From the NCBI GenBank assembly GCA_023228825.1, contig JALOAL010000002.1, positions 124,001 through 188,000 of the forward strand: a DNA stretch of 64,000 nt, in the 5' to 3' direction. The notes beneath the pieces were generated by a model. The model did not search any database, was not told where the DNA came from, and worked only from the letters and a program-made list of their open reading frames with translations. The translations under genes were made by a program, and so were the position numbers. Origin of the DNA: Dehalococcoidia bacterium (GTDB lineage: Bacteria > Chloroflexota > Dehalococcoidia > UBA2979). This document shows, in pieces, positions 1-8,148 of this stretch. Within the stretch, counting starts at the first letter, position 1. Every line of letters starts with the position of its first letter.

Positions 1-678
1 CGCGGGCGTCAGGATCGCCAGCGCCGCCCCGAGCGTGGTGACGTCGCTCCACGTGCTCGCGTAGACGGAGCCCGCCGACCAGGCCACGGCGGCGCCCACC
101 TGTTCGATGGGGAAGCGCACGAGCAGATACGTGGTGCCCGCCGCCAGCGCGGCGTTCAGCCCGATACCCACCAGCACGAGGCGGTTGGGGGCCACGCCGC
201 CTCGCCAGGACAGCAGGTAGACCGCCAGCGCCGCCGCCACCGCCCCCGCGAACGCCACCGGCGCCAGGGTGGTGCGGCCCTGCCCGGTCACGATCCAGAA
301 GACCGCCACCAGCGTGGCCCCCTGGTTGATGCCGATGATGTCCGGAGAGACCAACGGGTTCCGCACCAGTCCCTGGAAGATCGCGCCGGACATCGCCAGC
401 GCGGCCCCCACCATCAGCGCCGAGAGCAGGCGCGGTAGGCGCAGGGTGCGCACGATGAACTCGTGGTCCTCGGATCCGCGGCCCAGCACGGCGCGCAGGA
501 CGCCCTCGAGCGGAATCGGGAACGAGCCGAGCGTGAGCGACCACGCTGCGAGGGCGAACAGGGCGGCCGCTGCGAGGCCCACAAGGCCAAGCGTGCGCAG
601 GTTCAGGCGGAACGAGACGCCACCCGCGCGGACCGTCCGCAGCGGTGGGTGCGCGCGGGCCTCGGACGCCGCGCTCAC
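1..678 (-). CDS. FecCD-family iron-siderophore/heme ABC permease, partial
   Basis: Membrane permease of an iron-chelate ABC importer. The gene runs off the left edge, so only the first 226 codons are seen. The start is a GTG at 678-676 that overlaps the TGA stop of the preceding permease gene (GTGA), so the two are translationally coupled. The reading gives the family signature around the first periplasmic-facing helices (LRLPRLLSALMVGAALAMSG, then FQGLVRNPLVSPDI), the same block found in the neighbouring permease as LRLPRTLIG and AATRNPLAGP. Two different FecCD subunits in tandem usually form a heterodimeric channel. An ATPase gene would be expected beyond the left edge. Confidence 0.88.
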   Translation of the reverse strand, partial: MSAASEARAHPPLRTVRAGGVSFRLNLRTLGLVGLAAAALFALAAWSLTLGSFPIPLEGVLRAVLGRGSEDHEFIVRTLRLPRLLSALMVGAALAMSGAIFQGLVRNPLVSPDIIGINQGATLVAVFWIVTGQGRTTLAPVAFAGAVAAALAVYLLSWRGGVAPNRLVLVGIGLNAALAAGTTYLLVRFPIEQVGAAVAWSAGSVYASTWSDVTTLGAALAILTPA

Positions 679-1745
679 AGGCCGGCCACCCGTCTCCGCC
701 GCGCGATGACGATGAGGAAGGGGGCGCCGCAGAATGCGGTGATAATCCCCACCTGGAGTTCGGCCGGACGCACCACGAGGCGTCCCATGATGTCTGCGCC
801 CAGCAGGAGCGTGGGCCCCACCACCAGGCAGTAGGCGAGTACCCATCGGTAGTCCGGCCCGGAGACCACGCGCACGATATGCGGCACCGCCAGGCCGACG
901 AAGCCGATCGGCCCCGCCGCCGCCACCGCCGCTCCGGTCATCATCACCACCAGCAGTGCGGAGACCAGGCGCACGCGCCCCGTGTGGAGGCCCAGCGCCT
1001 TCGCCGTGTCCTCCCCCATGCTCATCACGTTCAACTGGCGCGACATCAGGAGCGCGCCCGCCAGGCCCAGCACCAGGAAGGGCGAGACCGTCCAGAAGAT
1101 GTCCAGCGGGCGCCCGGCCAGCGAACCGGCGCTCCAGAAGCGGGCGCGGTCCAGCGTCTCTTGATCCAGTAGCAGCAGCGCCGTGCTCCACGAGGCCAGC
1201 AGCGCCGACACGATCACCCCGGACAGCGCCAACTTCACCGGCGTCGCGCCGCCTCGTCCGGCCGAGGCGATGCCGTAGACCAGGAGCGAGGCGGCGGCCG
1301 CACCCACGAAGGCAAACCAGACATAACCGCTCGGGGTTGAAATGCCGAGGAAGTAGATCGCGCTTACCACCGCGAACGAGGCGCCGCTCGACACCCCGAG
1401 GATCGACGGCCCCGCCAGGGGATTCCGCGTGGCCGCCTGCATCACCGCGCCGGAGACGGCCAGCGCCGCGCCCGCGCCCAGGCCGATGAGCGTGCGCGGG
1501 AGGCGGAGCGAGCGCACCACCGTCTGTTCGTAGGAGTCAGGGTCGTACTGGAAGAGCGCCGCCACCGTGTCCGAGGTCGACAGCCCCAGCGCGCCGATGC
1601 GCAGGCTGAGCAGGGTGGTCACTGCCAACGCCCCTACCAGCAGCAGCAGCACTGTCGCCCGGGCGAGACGCCATCGGCTGGCGTCCGTTGTGACGGGGAT
1701 CGCGCTCGCGACCAAGTGGCGCCCCTCACCGCTGGCAGGCCACAT
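675..1745 (-). CDS. FecCD-family iron-siderophore/heme ABC permease
   Basis: Integral membrane subunit of an iron-complex ABC transporter, 356 residues and rich in hydrophobic helices, of usual family length. It carries the FecCD signatures SLRLPRTLIGLGAGAALAVSG, ATRNPLAGPSILG and GPIGFVGLAVPHIVR. The last of these is the cytoplasmic loop that docks to the ATPase. Translation may start a little inside the longest frame, since the first 20 residues look non-membrane and unconserved. It is the first gene of a leftward operon with the following permease. It is divergent from a Tat-lipoprotein binding protein and a siderophore-interacting reductase, so together these form one iron-acquisition locus. 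Confidence 0.9.
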   Translation of the reverse strand: MWPASGEGRHLVASAIPVTTDASRWRLARATVLLLLVGALAVTTLLSLRIGALGLSTSDTVAALFQYDPDSYEQTVVRSLRLPRTLIGLGAGAALAVSGAVMQAATRNPLAGPSILGVSSGASFAVVSAIYFLGISTPSGYVWFAFVGAAAASLLVYGIASAGRGGATPVKLALSGVIVSALLASWSTALLLLDQETLDRARFWSAGSLAGRPLDIFWTVSPFLVLGLAGALLMSRQLNVMSMGEDTAKALGLHTGRVRLVSALLVVMMTGAAVAAAGPIGFVGLAVPHIVRVVSGPDYRWVLAYCLVVGPTLLLGADIMGRLVVRPAELQVGIITAFCGAPFLIVIARRRRVAGL

Positions 1746-1759
1746 TCATCACTTTGTTG

Positions 1760-1803
1760 CGTCTAATTGCGAGAATGTGTTGACTGCGTAACGAGATTAG
1801 ACG
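1760..1803. promoter_or_regulatory. Inverted repeat in the divergent iron-uptake promoter region
   Basis: The unusually AT-rich gap between the divergent permease and binding-protein genes holds CGTCTAAT at 1760-1767 and its exact complement ATTAGACG at 1796-1803. A second TTAG/CTAA pair follows at 1797-1810. Placement between two iron-uptake operons makes an iron-responsive (DtxR/IdeR or Fur-like) operator plausible. The arms are short and no regulator gene is nearby, so this is an inference. Confidence 0.4.
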
Positions 1804-1882
1804 GGGCTAAGTCGTGGGGTCAACATCCACTCTGTCCCCCGAGTCCCACGCCCACGCAGATGCAGCACATGCAGGAGGAACC

Positions 1883-2980
1883 GTGACTGAGGGACCGTAC
1901 GAAGCAGAAGACGAAGGACGGCGACTGCGCCTGGCCGTCATGCAGGTGAGCCGCCGACGCTTCCTGGGCGGCCTCGGCGCTGCGGGCATCGCCGCCGCAT
2001 TCCTTGCCGCCTGCGGGGGATCCGAGGACGACCCGACGCCCTCGACCACTGCGGGGAGCACCGGGAGTGCGACGGGTACGGCGGCGTCCACCGGCACCGC
2101 GGAGGCGCCCGGCACCCCCGCGGCGGCAGACGCGTTTCCCGTCACCATCGAGCATGAGTTCGGTAACACGACCGTGGAGCAGGCGTCGACGCGGGTCGTC
2201 GCGGCCGGGTTCAACGAGGTGGACTTCCTGCTCGCCTTCGGCGTGGTGCCGGTGGGCGTGCGCGACTTCATCGGCACCTACGACGAGACGAAGCGCCCCT
2301 GGGCCATGGACCTCATCGGCGCCTCGAATCTCGTAGACATCGGCGGCACAGAGATCGACTTCGAGCGCGTCGCGGGGCTGAACCCCGACCTGATCATGGC
2401 GGTCTACGCGTTCCTGGACGACGGCGCGTACACCAACCTCAGCGGCATCGCCCCCACCGTGACTGCCCCCGCCGGCGGCGCGACGTGGCAGGAGCAGACG
2501 CGCATCACCGGGCTCGCGCTCGGCCAGGAGCAGAAGGCCGAGGAACTCCTGGGCGACATTGAGGCACGCTTCGCTGCGGTCGCCGACGAGCACCCGGAGT
2601 TCGAAGGCAAGACGCTCGCGATCGTGTGGGGCACGGGCGACCCCGGCGCGCAGTTCTACCTGCTGCCGCCCACGGACCTGCGCGCGCAGTTTTTCTACAA
2701 CATGGGCTTCGTCCCGCCCGAGAAGACCGGGGAGATTAGCGCGGAAGAGGTCAACCTCCTGGACCAGGACGTGGTGGCGGTCTTCGGCTGGGCGGAGGAG
2801 TCCATGGCGGGGAACCCGCTGTTCCAGACTCTCGCCGCCGTGCAGGAAGGCCGTGTCACCTACATCCCGTGGGAGAGCGACCTGGCGGGCGCCCTTGGCT
2901 TCTCGAGCCCGCTCAGCATCCCGTACGCCATCGACATCGCAGCGCCGCTCCTCGCCTTGACCCTCGCGGGGAACGGATAG
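1883..2980 (+). CDS. Iron-siderophore/heme ABC transporter substrate-binding lipoprotein (FecB/BtuF-like)
   Basis: Extracytoplasmic binding protein for an iron chelate. The chosen start is GTG 1883, because a strong Shine-Dalgarno AGGAGGA lies at 1873-1879; the frame stays open further upstream to 1814 without such a signal. The product is 365 residues. It has a twin-arginine signal (SRRRFLGGLG), a hydrophobic stretch and a lipobox ending in LAAC, then a Ser/Thr/Gly linker and a periplasmic-binding-protein fold of the FecB class, with DLIMAVYAF and the closing IPYAIDIAAPLLALTL. It is followed 76 bp later by a siderophore-interacting reductase and is divergent from the two permeases that would accept its cargo. 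ATG 1940 (MQVSRRRFLG) is the alternative start. Confidence 0.88.
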   Translation: MTEGPYEAEDEGRRLRLAVMQVSRRRFLGGLGAAGIAAAFLAACGGSEDDPTPSTTAGSTGSATGTAASTGTAEAPGTPAAADAFPVTIEHEFGNTTVEQASTRVVAAGFNEVDFLLAFGVVPVGVRDFIGTYDETKRPWAMDLIGASNLVDIGGTEIDFERVAGLNPDLIMAVYAFLDDGAYTNLSGIAPTVTAPAGGATWQEQTRITGLALGQEQKAEELLGDIEARFAAVADEHPEFEGKTLAIVWGTGDPGAQFYLLPPTDLRAQFFYNMGFVPPEKTGEISAEEVNLLDQDVVAVFGWAEESMAGNPLFQTLAAVQEGRVTYIPWESDLAGALGFSSPLSIPYAIDIAAPLLALTLAGNG

Positions 2981-3056
2981 CCCGCCCGGCGCGGTAAGCG
3001 GACGAGCGCAGCCGGCGGGGCGTCCGGGACCCCGCCGGCGCAGAGGGGATCGACTC

Positions 3057-3854
3057 ATGGAGGACTACACCCAGATCAGGACGTTCCTCACGTCCGTGCG
3101 AGCAGTGCGACAGGTCACGCCGCTGGTGCGGCGCATCACCTTTGCGGGGGGCGACCTCGGCGCCTTTCGTTGCATCGCACCGGATCAGTTCGTGTACCTG
3201 CTGCTGCCGCCACCCGGACGCACCGCGCTCACGGTCGACCAGGGATTCACCTGGGCGCAGTACCGGCAGATGCCCGAGCCCGAACGCCCAGTCGGCGCCT
3301 ACTACACCGTCCGGGAGCACCGCGCCGGGGCCGGGGAACTCGACATCGACGTGGTGCTGCACGAGCCCTCCGGGCACGCCTCGGGGTGGGCCGGGCGCGC
3401 GCAGCCCGGGGACCCGGTGGCCCTCTGGGGTCCGAGGACGGCCTACGCGCCGCCGGCGGACACGGAGTGGCATCTCCTCGTCGGCGACGAGACGGCCCTG
3501 CCGGCGATCGCCGCGATCCTGCGCGCGCTGCCCTTGGGCATGCGGGCCACCGCCGTCATCGAGGTGGCCAACGCGCAGGAGGAGCAGCCCCTCCCGACGC
3601 CGGCCGAGGCGGACGTCCGGTGGCTCCACCGCAACGACGCCGAGGCGGGACACATCAACCTGGTGGTCGAAGCCCTCGAAGACCTCGCGCTGCCCTCGGG
3701 CGTCGGGTACGCGTGGGGCGGGGGCGAGGTGAAGATGATGAACCTGGCCCGCCGGCTCCTGCGGCAGCGGGGCCTTGACCGCGCGTCCACGAGCCTCGTG
3801 GGCTACTGGCGCCACCCCCAGCACGCCGACCTCCCGGACGAACGCGACATCTGA
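3057..3854 (+). CDS. Siderophore-interacting protein (SIP family, FAD-binding ferric-siderophore reductase)
   Basis: Cytoplasmic flavoprotein that reduces the imported ferric siderophore to release iron. The 265-residue product shows the SIP layout: an N-terminal FAD-binding barrel with the RRITF and YYTVREHR motifs, and a C-terminal NAD(P)-binding half with HLLVGDETALPAIAAIL. It ends with YAWGGGEVKMMNLARRLL, GLDRASTSLVGYWRHP, the usual family C-terminus (WaaGE, then GYWR). The start ATG follows a GAGGGGAT purine run. It probably shares a transcript with the upstream binding protein, which links uptake to intracellular iron release. Confidence 0.9.
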   Translation: MEDYTQIRTFLTSVRAVRQVTPLVRRITFAGGDLGAFRCIAPDQFVYLLLPPPGRTALTVDQGFTWAQYRQMPEPERPVGAYYTVREHRAGAGELDIDVVLHEPSGHASGWAGRAQPGDPVALWGPRTAYAPPADTEWHLLVGDETALPAIAAILRALPLGMRATAVIEVANAQEEQPLPTPAEADVRWLHRNDAEAGHINLVVEALEDLALPSGVGYAWGGGEVKMMNLARRLLRQRGLDRASTSLVGYWRHPQHADLPDERDI

Positions 3855-3876
3855 CCTCCGGCGTGCGCGCCGCGCG

Positions 3877-4310
3877 TCAGGAGGGCGTCGAGCGGAGGCG
3901 GTACCCGGCGCCCCGCACGGTCTCGATCAGTCGAGCGCCGAGTTTCTTGCGCAGGTAGCCGACGTAGGCGTCCACCACGTTCGAGCCGGGGTCGTAGTCA
4001 GCCCCAGACGTGCGACAGCAACTGCTCGCGGGAGAGCACCTGGTCCGGGTGGCGGAGGAACATCTCCGCCAGCGCGACTCCCGCGTCGAGAGGTCCACGC
4101 GCCGGCCCTCCACCACGGCGCGCCGGGAGGGGAGGTCCAGGGGCACGCCGCCCGCGCGTAGTTTGTCCGGTTCGCCCTCGCCCCCAGCATCTCCTCGAAC
4201 GCGGGGAGGCGCGGGTCGGCGAGGTGCGGGGGTATCGAGGTGAGGGTTGGTGGTCGTCAAGTCTGGCGAAGGCTGGTGAGGCGACCGTAAGACGTGGATG
4301 GGAGAGTTAT
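3877..4310 (-). pseudogene. Deletion scar: APH-gene 5' region fused to OmpR-type response-regulator 3' end
   Basis: Read leftward, 4310 to about 4190 matches the promoter and first codons of the APH-like gene near 32220-32100: a shared ATCCACGTCTTAC block, and SDPHLPAFEGMLG there against ADPRLPAFEEMLG here. From about 4185 to 3877 it matches the DNA-binding domain of the response regulator at 28054-28722, ending in YVGYLRKKLGA and VRGAGYRLRS. Relative to that gene there is a 1-base loss near 4077 and a 2-base loss near 4000. These knock out the middle of the winged helix and then restore the frame. The receiver domain is absent. The junction sits in a GGCGA/GGCG-like microhomology. It is not expected to encode a working protein. 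Confidence 0.8.
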
Positions 4311-4447
4311 GCAGGGCAGCCTCGCGCCGTCAGTCCAGGCAGGACGGTCGTCGTTATGGAGGTGGAATGCCTTCGCTGCTAGTGTCCGAGCCTCGGCGGG
4401 GCGGGTGCACTCGAGGCTTTCGAGCCGAGGGGGAGCGGACGCGCCTG

Positions 4448-5419
4448 ATGGCACCGGACCTGACCCGGAACCCGGGCGTGACGAAGAACATGGTCCGCGT
4501 CGCCGGCGGGCGCTTCCGAATGGGGTCCGAGGACTTCTATCCCGAGGAACGCCCCGTGCGCCAGGAGTCCGTGTGCGACTTCTGGATCGACGAACACCCC
4601 GTCACCGTCGCCGAGTTCCGCCGGTTCGTGCAGGACACGGGCCGTGTGACGCTGGCCGAACGGCCCCCCGACCCGAGGCTCTATCCGGGCGCCTCGCCCG
4701 ACCTATTGGTGCCCGGCTCGCTGGTGTTCCAGCCAACCGCCGGCCCGGTCTCCCTGGATGACCACCAGCAGTGGTGGGCCTGGGTTCCCGGCGCCTGCTG
4801 GCGCCACCCCGAGGGGCCCGACAGCAACGTTGGGGGGCGCGAGCGGCACCCCGTCACCCACGTCGGCTTCGAGGATGCGCTGGCATACGCGGAATGGGCC
4901 GGCAAGGCGCTCCCAACCGAGGCGGAGTGGGAATTCGCCGCCCGGGGCGGACTGGAGGGCGCGACGTACCCCTGGGGCGACGAGTTCGCCCCGCGCGGTC
5001 GCATGATGGCCAACACGTGGCAGGGCGAATTCCCCTGGCAGAACCTCCTGCTCGACCGCTTCGAGCGCACCTCGCCGGTGGGATCCTTCCCCCCGAACGG
5101 CTACGGCCTGTTCGACATGGCCGGCAACGTCTGGGAGTGGACGCGGGACGACTGGTCGCCCGACCACGCGGGCGGAGGCTACGAGGCCTCCGAGAGCGAG
5201 GCGGGCGCCTGCTGCGCACCGTCGGCACCCCTCGTCACGTTTGGTAGCCCGGTGGAGCAGGGACTGTCAGTGATCCCGCGTCGCGTAGTGAAGGGCGGCT
5301 CGCACCTCTGTGCGCCCAACTACTGCCATCGCTACCGGCCGGCGGCGCGGCAGGGCGAGCCCATCGACACGTCCACGTCGCACCTGGGCTTCCGCTGCGT
5401 GGTGAGGGTGGACGCATGA
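4448..5419 (+). CDS. Formylglycine-generating enzyme (sulfatase-modifying factor, SUMF1/FGE)
   Basis: Oxidises the active-site cysteine of type I sulfatases to formylglycine. The 323-residue product has the family N-terminus (VRVAGGRFRMGSEDF, then YPEERPV), the WIDEHPVT and YAEWAGKALPTEAEWEFAARGG core, and a C-terminal block with both catalytic cysteines (LC at about 288 and YC at about 293, followed by HRYRPAAR and LGFRCV). Both cysteines mark a genuine copper-dependent FGE rather than a general FGE-sulfatase-domain protein. Start ATG 4448 has a GGGGGAG run upstream. Its stop overlaps the start of the SulP gene. The likely client is the CSPTR-type arylsulfatase encoded convergently at 8149-10506. 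Confidence 0.9.
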   Translation: MAPDLTRNPGVTKNMVRVAGGRFRMGSEDFYPEERPVRQESVCDFWIDEHPVTVAEFRRFVQDTGRVTLAERPPDPRLYPGASPDLLVPGSLVFQPTAGPVSLDDHQQWWAWVPGACWRHPEGPDSNVGGRERHPVTHVGFEDALAYAEWAGKALPTEAEWEFAARGGLEGATYPWGDEFAPRGRMMANTWQGEFPWQNLLLDRFERTSPVGSFPPNGYGLFDMAGNVWEWTRDDWSPDHAGGGYEASESEAGACCAPSAPLVTFGSPVEQGLSVIPRRVVKGGSHLCAPNYCHRYRPAARQGEPIDTSTSHLGFRCVVRVDA

Positions 5420-7209
5420 CGAGCGAGAGCGAGACCCGGCTCCCCGCCGACGACGAGCCGGAGGAGGCCCTGGACGAGGTGGACCAGCCGGGCGCGGGGA
5501 GCCTCCGCGCCGCCGTGGAGGAGTACGCCCAGCGCGAGTTCCAGCGAGGCCGGTTGCCCTCGGACGCGATCGCCGGGCTGAACAGCGCGGTCGCGAGCGT
5601 CCCGGACGGGATGGCAAGCGGCCTGCTGGCCGGGGTGAACCCGATCTACGGCCTGTACGCCTGCATCGCCGGGCCGATCGTGGGAGGCCTGCTCTCCAGC
5701 AGCCAACTGATGGTCATCGCCACCACCAGCGGTCTCTCGCTCACCGCCGGCCAGGCGCTGGAGCACCTGACCATCGAGGATCGGACGGACGCGCTGTTCG
5801 CCCTCGTGATCCTCGCCGGGGTGATCCAGGTGGCGCTGGGCCTGTTCCGCGTGGGGGCGCTCACCCGGTTCGTCTCGTTCTCGGTGATGACTGGCTTCAT
5901 CATCGGCATTGGTGTGCTGACCATCCTGACCCAGATCCCCACGCTGACGGGCTACGCTCCGGAGAACGGCAGTCGCGTGGGTCAGGCGTTCGAGACCCTG
6001 ACCCACATTTCCGAGGTCGACCCGGTAACCGTGGGCGTGTCTGTGGCGGCGTTCGTGCTCGTGGTGATCCTGCCGCGATTCCTCGGCAGTGTGGGGACGC
6101 TGCTGGGCGTCGTGCTGCCGTCCGTGGTGGTGTGGGCGTTCTTCGACGGCGTGGAGGTGGTCGGCGACGTGGGAGAGATCCCCAGCGGGCTTCCCATGCC
6201 CGCGCTCCCGCCCGTGGCCGCCATCGATCCGGCGGTGATCTCGGGCGCCATCGCGGTGGCGATCATCGGCATCGTGCAGGGGGCGGGGGTCAGCCAGAGC
6301 GTCCCGAATCCGGATGGGAAGCGGCGCAACGTCTCGCGCGACATCCTGGCGCAAGGGTTCGCGAACGTGGCGTCCGGCGGCTTCCACGGCATCCCCGTGG
6401 GCGGTTCGATCAAGACCACGGCTCTGACCGTCCTGTCTGGCGCACGGTCGCGGTGGGCCACCGTCTTCGCAGGGGTATGGATGGCCATTCTGGTGCTCGC
6501 GGCGCCCAACCTCCTGGTCCAGGTGGCCATGCCGGCCCTGGCGGCGCTCCTGGTCTACGCCAGCCTGTCGCTGGTGCGGGTGCGCGAGGCGCGCTCGCTC
6601 TGGATGACGGGATGGCCCTCCAGGCTGGCTTCGGTCACCACCTTCCTCACCACGCTCGTCCTGCCGATCCAGGCGGCGGTCGGCATCGGTGTGGTGCTGT
6701 CGGCGCTGGTGAGCATGTACGCCGCGTCCGCGGACATCTCCGTGGTGCAGTTGATTCGCCACCCGGACGGTAACGTCGAGGAGCGCGTGCCGCCCGGTGA
6801 CCTGCCCTCGGACGAGGTGACGGTGCTGGACGTGTACGGTCACCTGTTCTTCGCCGCGGCGCGCACGCTGGAGCGCCGGCTGCCGGGCCCGGACTCCGCG
6901 CACCACCCCGTCGTCGTCCTGCGGCTGCGGGGTCGCACGAAGGTGGGGGCGACGCTGATCGAGGTGCTCACGAACTACGCCGACCGGCTGCGCGAGGTGG
7001 ACGGGCGGCTCTACCTCAGCGGCCTCTCGAACGAGGCCTACGACCAGATCGTGCGCACCAAGAAACTGCGGCTCACCGGCCCGGTACGCGCCTACGAGGC
7101 GACCCCCGTCCGAGGCGAGTCCACCCAGGAGGCCGCAGCCGACGCGCGGACGTGGCTGGTGCGTGTTCTGGAGGACGAGCAGGGCGACGAGACTCCCGAG
7201 CAGACATAA
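5416..7209 (+). CDS. SulP-family sulfate/anion transporter with C-terminal STAS domain
   Basis: Inner-membrane anion transporter, 597 residues. An acidic N-terminal tail is followed by about a dozen hydrophobic helices with SulP features: AIAGLNSAVASVPDGMASGL, NPIYGLYACIAGPIVG, and a QGFANVASGGFHGIPVGGS core that resembles the family's substrate-site region. The C-terminal 130 residues form a cytoplasmic STAS domain (VTVLDVYGHLFFAAARTLE, then VVVLRLRGRTKVGATL). It starts within the last codons of the FGE gene (ATGA overlap), so the two are co-translated. In this context it may move sulfate released by the sulfatase, in or out, but substrate and direction cannot be read from sequence. Confidence 0.9.
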   Translation: MTSESETRLPADDEPEEALDEVDQPGAGSLRAAVEEYAQREFQRGRLPSDAIAGLNSAVASVPDGMASGLLAGVNPIYGLYACIAGPIVGGLLSSSQLMVIATTSGLSLTAGQALEHLTIEDRTDALFALVILAGVIQVALGLFRVGALTRFVSFSVMTGFIIGIGVLTILTQIPTLTGYAPENGSRVGQAFETLTHISEVDPVTVGVSVAAFVLVVILPRFLGSVGTLLGVVLPSVVVWAFFDGVEVVGDVGEIPSGLPMPALPPVAAIDPAVISGAIAVAIIGIVQGAGVSQSVPNPDGKRRNVSRDILAQGFANVASGGFHGIPVGGSIKTTALTVLSGARSRWATVFAGVWMAILVLAAPNLLVQVAMPALAALLVYASLSLVRVREARSLWMTGWPSRLASVTTFLTTLVLPIQAAVGIGVVLSALVSMYAASADISVVQLIRHPDGNVEERVPPGDLPSDEVTVLDVYGHLFFAAARTLERRLPGPDSAHHPVVVLRLRGRTKVGATLIEVLTNYADRLREVDGRLYLSGLSNEAYDQIVRTKKLRLTGPVRAYEATPVRGESTQEAAADARTWLVRVLEDEQGDETPEQT

Positions 7210-7225
7210 CCACCGGCGGGAGGGC

Positions 7226-8113
7226 TCAGGACGCGGCGTGGGGCGGCGCCTCGCGCGCGGGGAGGTGGGCGCCCCTGGGGCGACGGGAGAACTCGCCGGC
7301 CAGGGGGAACAGCAGCACCATCGAGATCAGGCCGGCCGTCGCGAGGAAGATCAGCACGTTCGGCTGGTCCGCGAAGTTGCCGGTGGCGACGATGAAGGCC
7401 GCGGCCAGGTTGCGCTGCCCCGATCCGAGCGCCATCACCCGCCGTTCGACCCCTGCCGGCACCGCAACGAGGTATCCCGACACGACCGCAGTCGCTATGA
7501 GCAGGCCCGCCGCGAGGATGCCGCCCGTGCCCACCAGATCGAAGACACCACCGACATTCTGGCCCACCGATGCCACGAACAGCAGCGCCAGGCTGATGGT
7601 GGAGGTCTGGGCGACCATGGGCCGGTACTGTGCCGCCTCCTCCTCCCAGCGCCACCGGACGAACAACCCGATCGCGAGCGGGAGCAGCATCTGTCCACCG
7701 AGCGACCGCACAATCGCGAAGGAATTGACGGCCACATCGGGCAGCAGCAACGGCAGGGCGAGTGGGAGGTAGACCACCGTCGCAAGGATGAGCAGCGTCA
7801 TGAGCGCCACGCCGCTTGCCACGTCACCCTTCGCGATCTCCACCAACTTGACCACCATCGGCGCACCGGCGGCGGTGGCCAGCAGGAGCAGCCCGATCCG
7901 CAGGTCCTCGTCGAGCCCCAGCACCCGGATGAGCGCCAGCGCGACCAGCGGGACGAGGGCGAAGTTGACGACGAGCGCCGCCACCACGGCGCGCACGTTC
8001 CGCAACGGTCCCAAGACCTGGCCGACCGTGAGGCCGAGTCCCATCGAGAGGAGCGTGCTCACGGCGAACGCCATGGTGAACACGCCTGACAGCTCGGCGA
8101 GGAGATCGCTCAT
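7226..8113 (-). CDS. Bile acid:sodium symporter (BASS)-family transporter
   Basis: A 295-residue membrane protein with about 8-10 helices and BASS-type motifs: FALVPLVALALIRVLGLDEDL, ATAAGAPMVVKLVEIAKGD, and GSGQRNLAAAFIVA in place of the usual SGxRN helix break. Family members take up organic anions such as sulfated or carboxylated steroids, pantoate or pyruvate with sodium. The gene lies 35 bp downstream of the arylsulfatase on the same strand, so they probably share a transcript. A sulfate-ester importer feeding a cytoplasmic sulfatase is an attractive but unproven role. Its stop lies close to that of SulP, so the two operons converge. Confidence 0.85.
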   Translation of the reverse strand: MSDLLAELSGVFTMAFAVSTLLSMGLGLTVGQVLGPLRNVRAVVAALVVNFALVPLVALALIRVLGLDEDLRIGLLLLATAAGAPMVVKLVEIAKGDVASGVALMTLLILATVVYLPLALPLLLPDVAVNSFAIVRSLGGQMLLPLAIGLFVRWRWEEEAAQYRPMVAQTSTISLALLFVASVGQNVGGVFDLVGTGGILAAGLLIATAVVSGYLVAVPAGVERRVMALGSGQRNLAAAFIVATGNFADQPNVLIFLATAGLISMVLLFPLAGEFSRRPRGAHLPAREAPPHAAS

Positions 8114-8148
8114 CGGCCCTCCGAGCCTGCGGCCCCGCGCCCTCCGTG

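Noticed and set aside
4298..4447. Longer start for the FGE gene at 4298.
   Set aside because: The added 50 residues are Arg-rich and unlike the family, and they overlap the region homologous to the APH upstream sequence.
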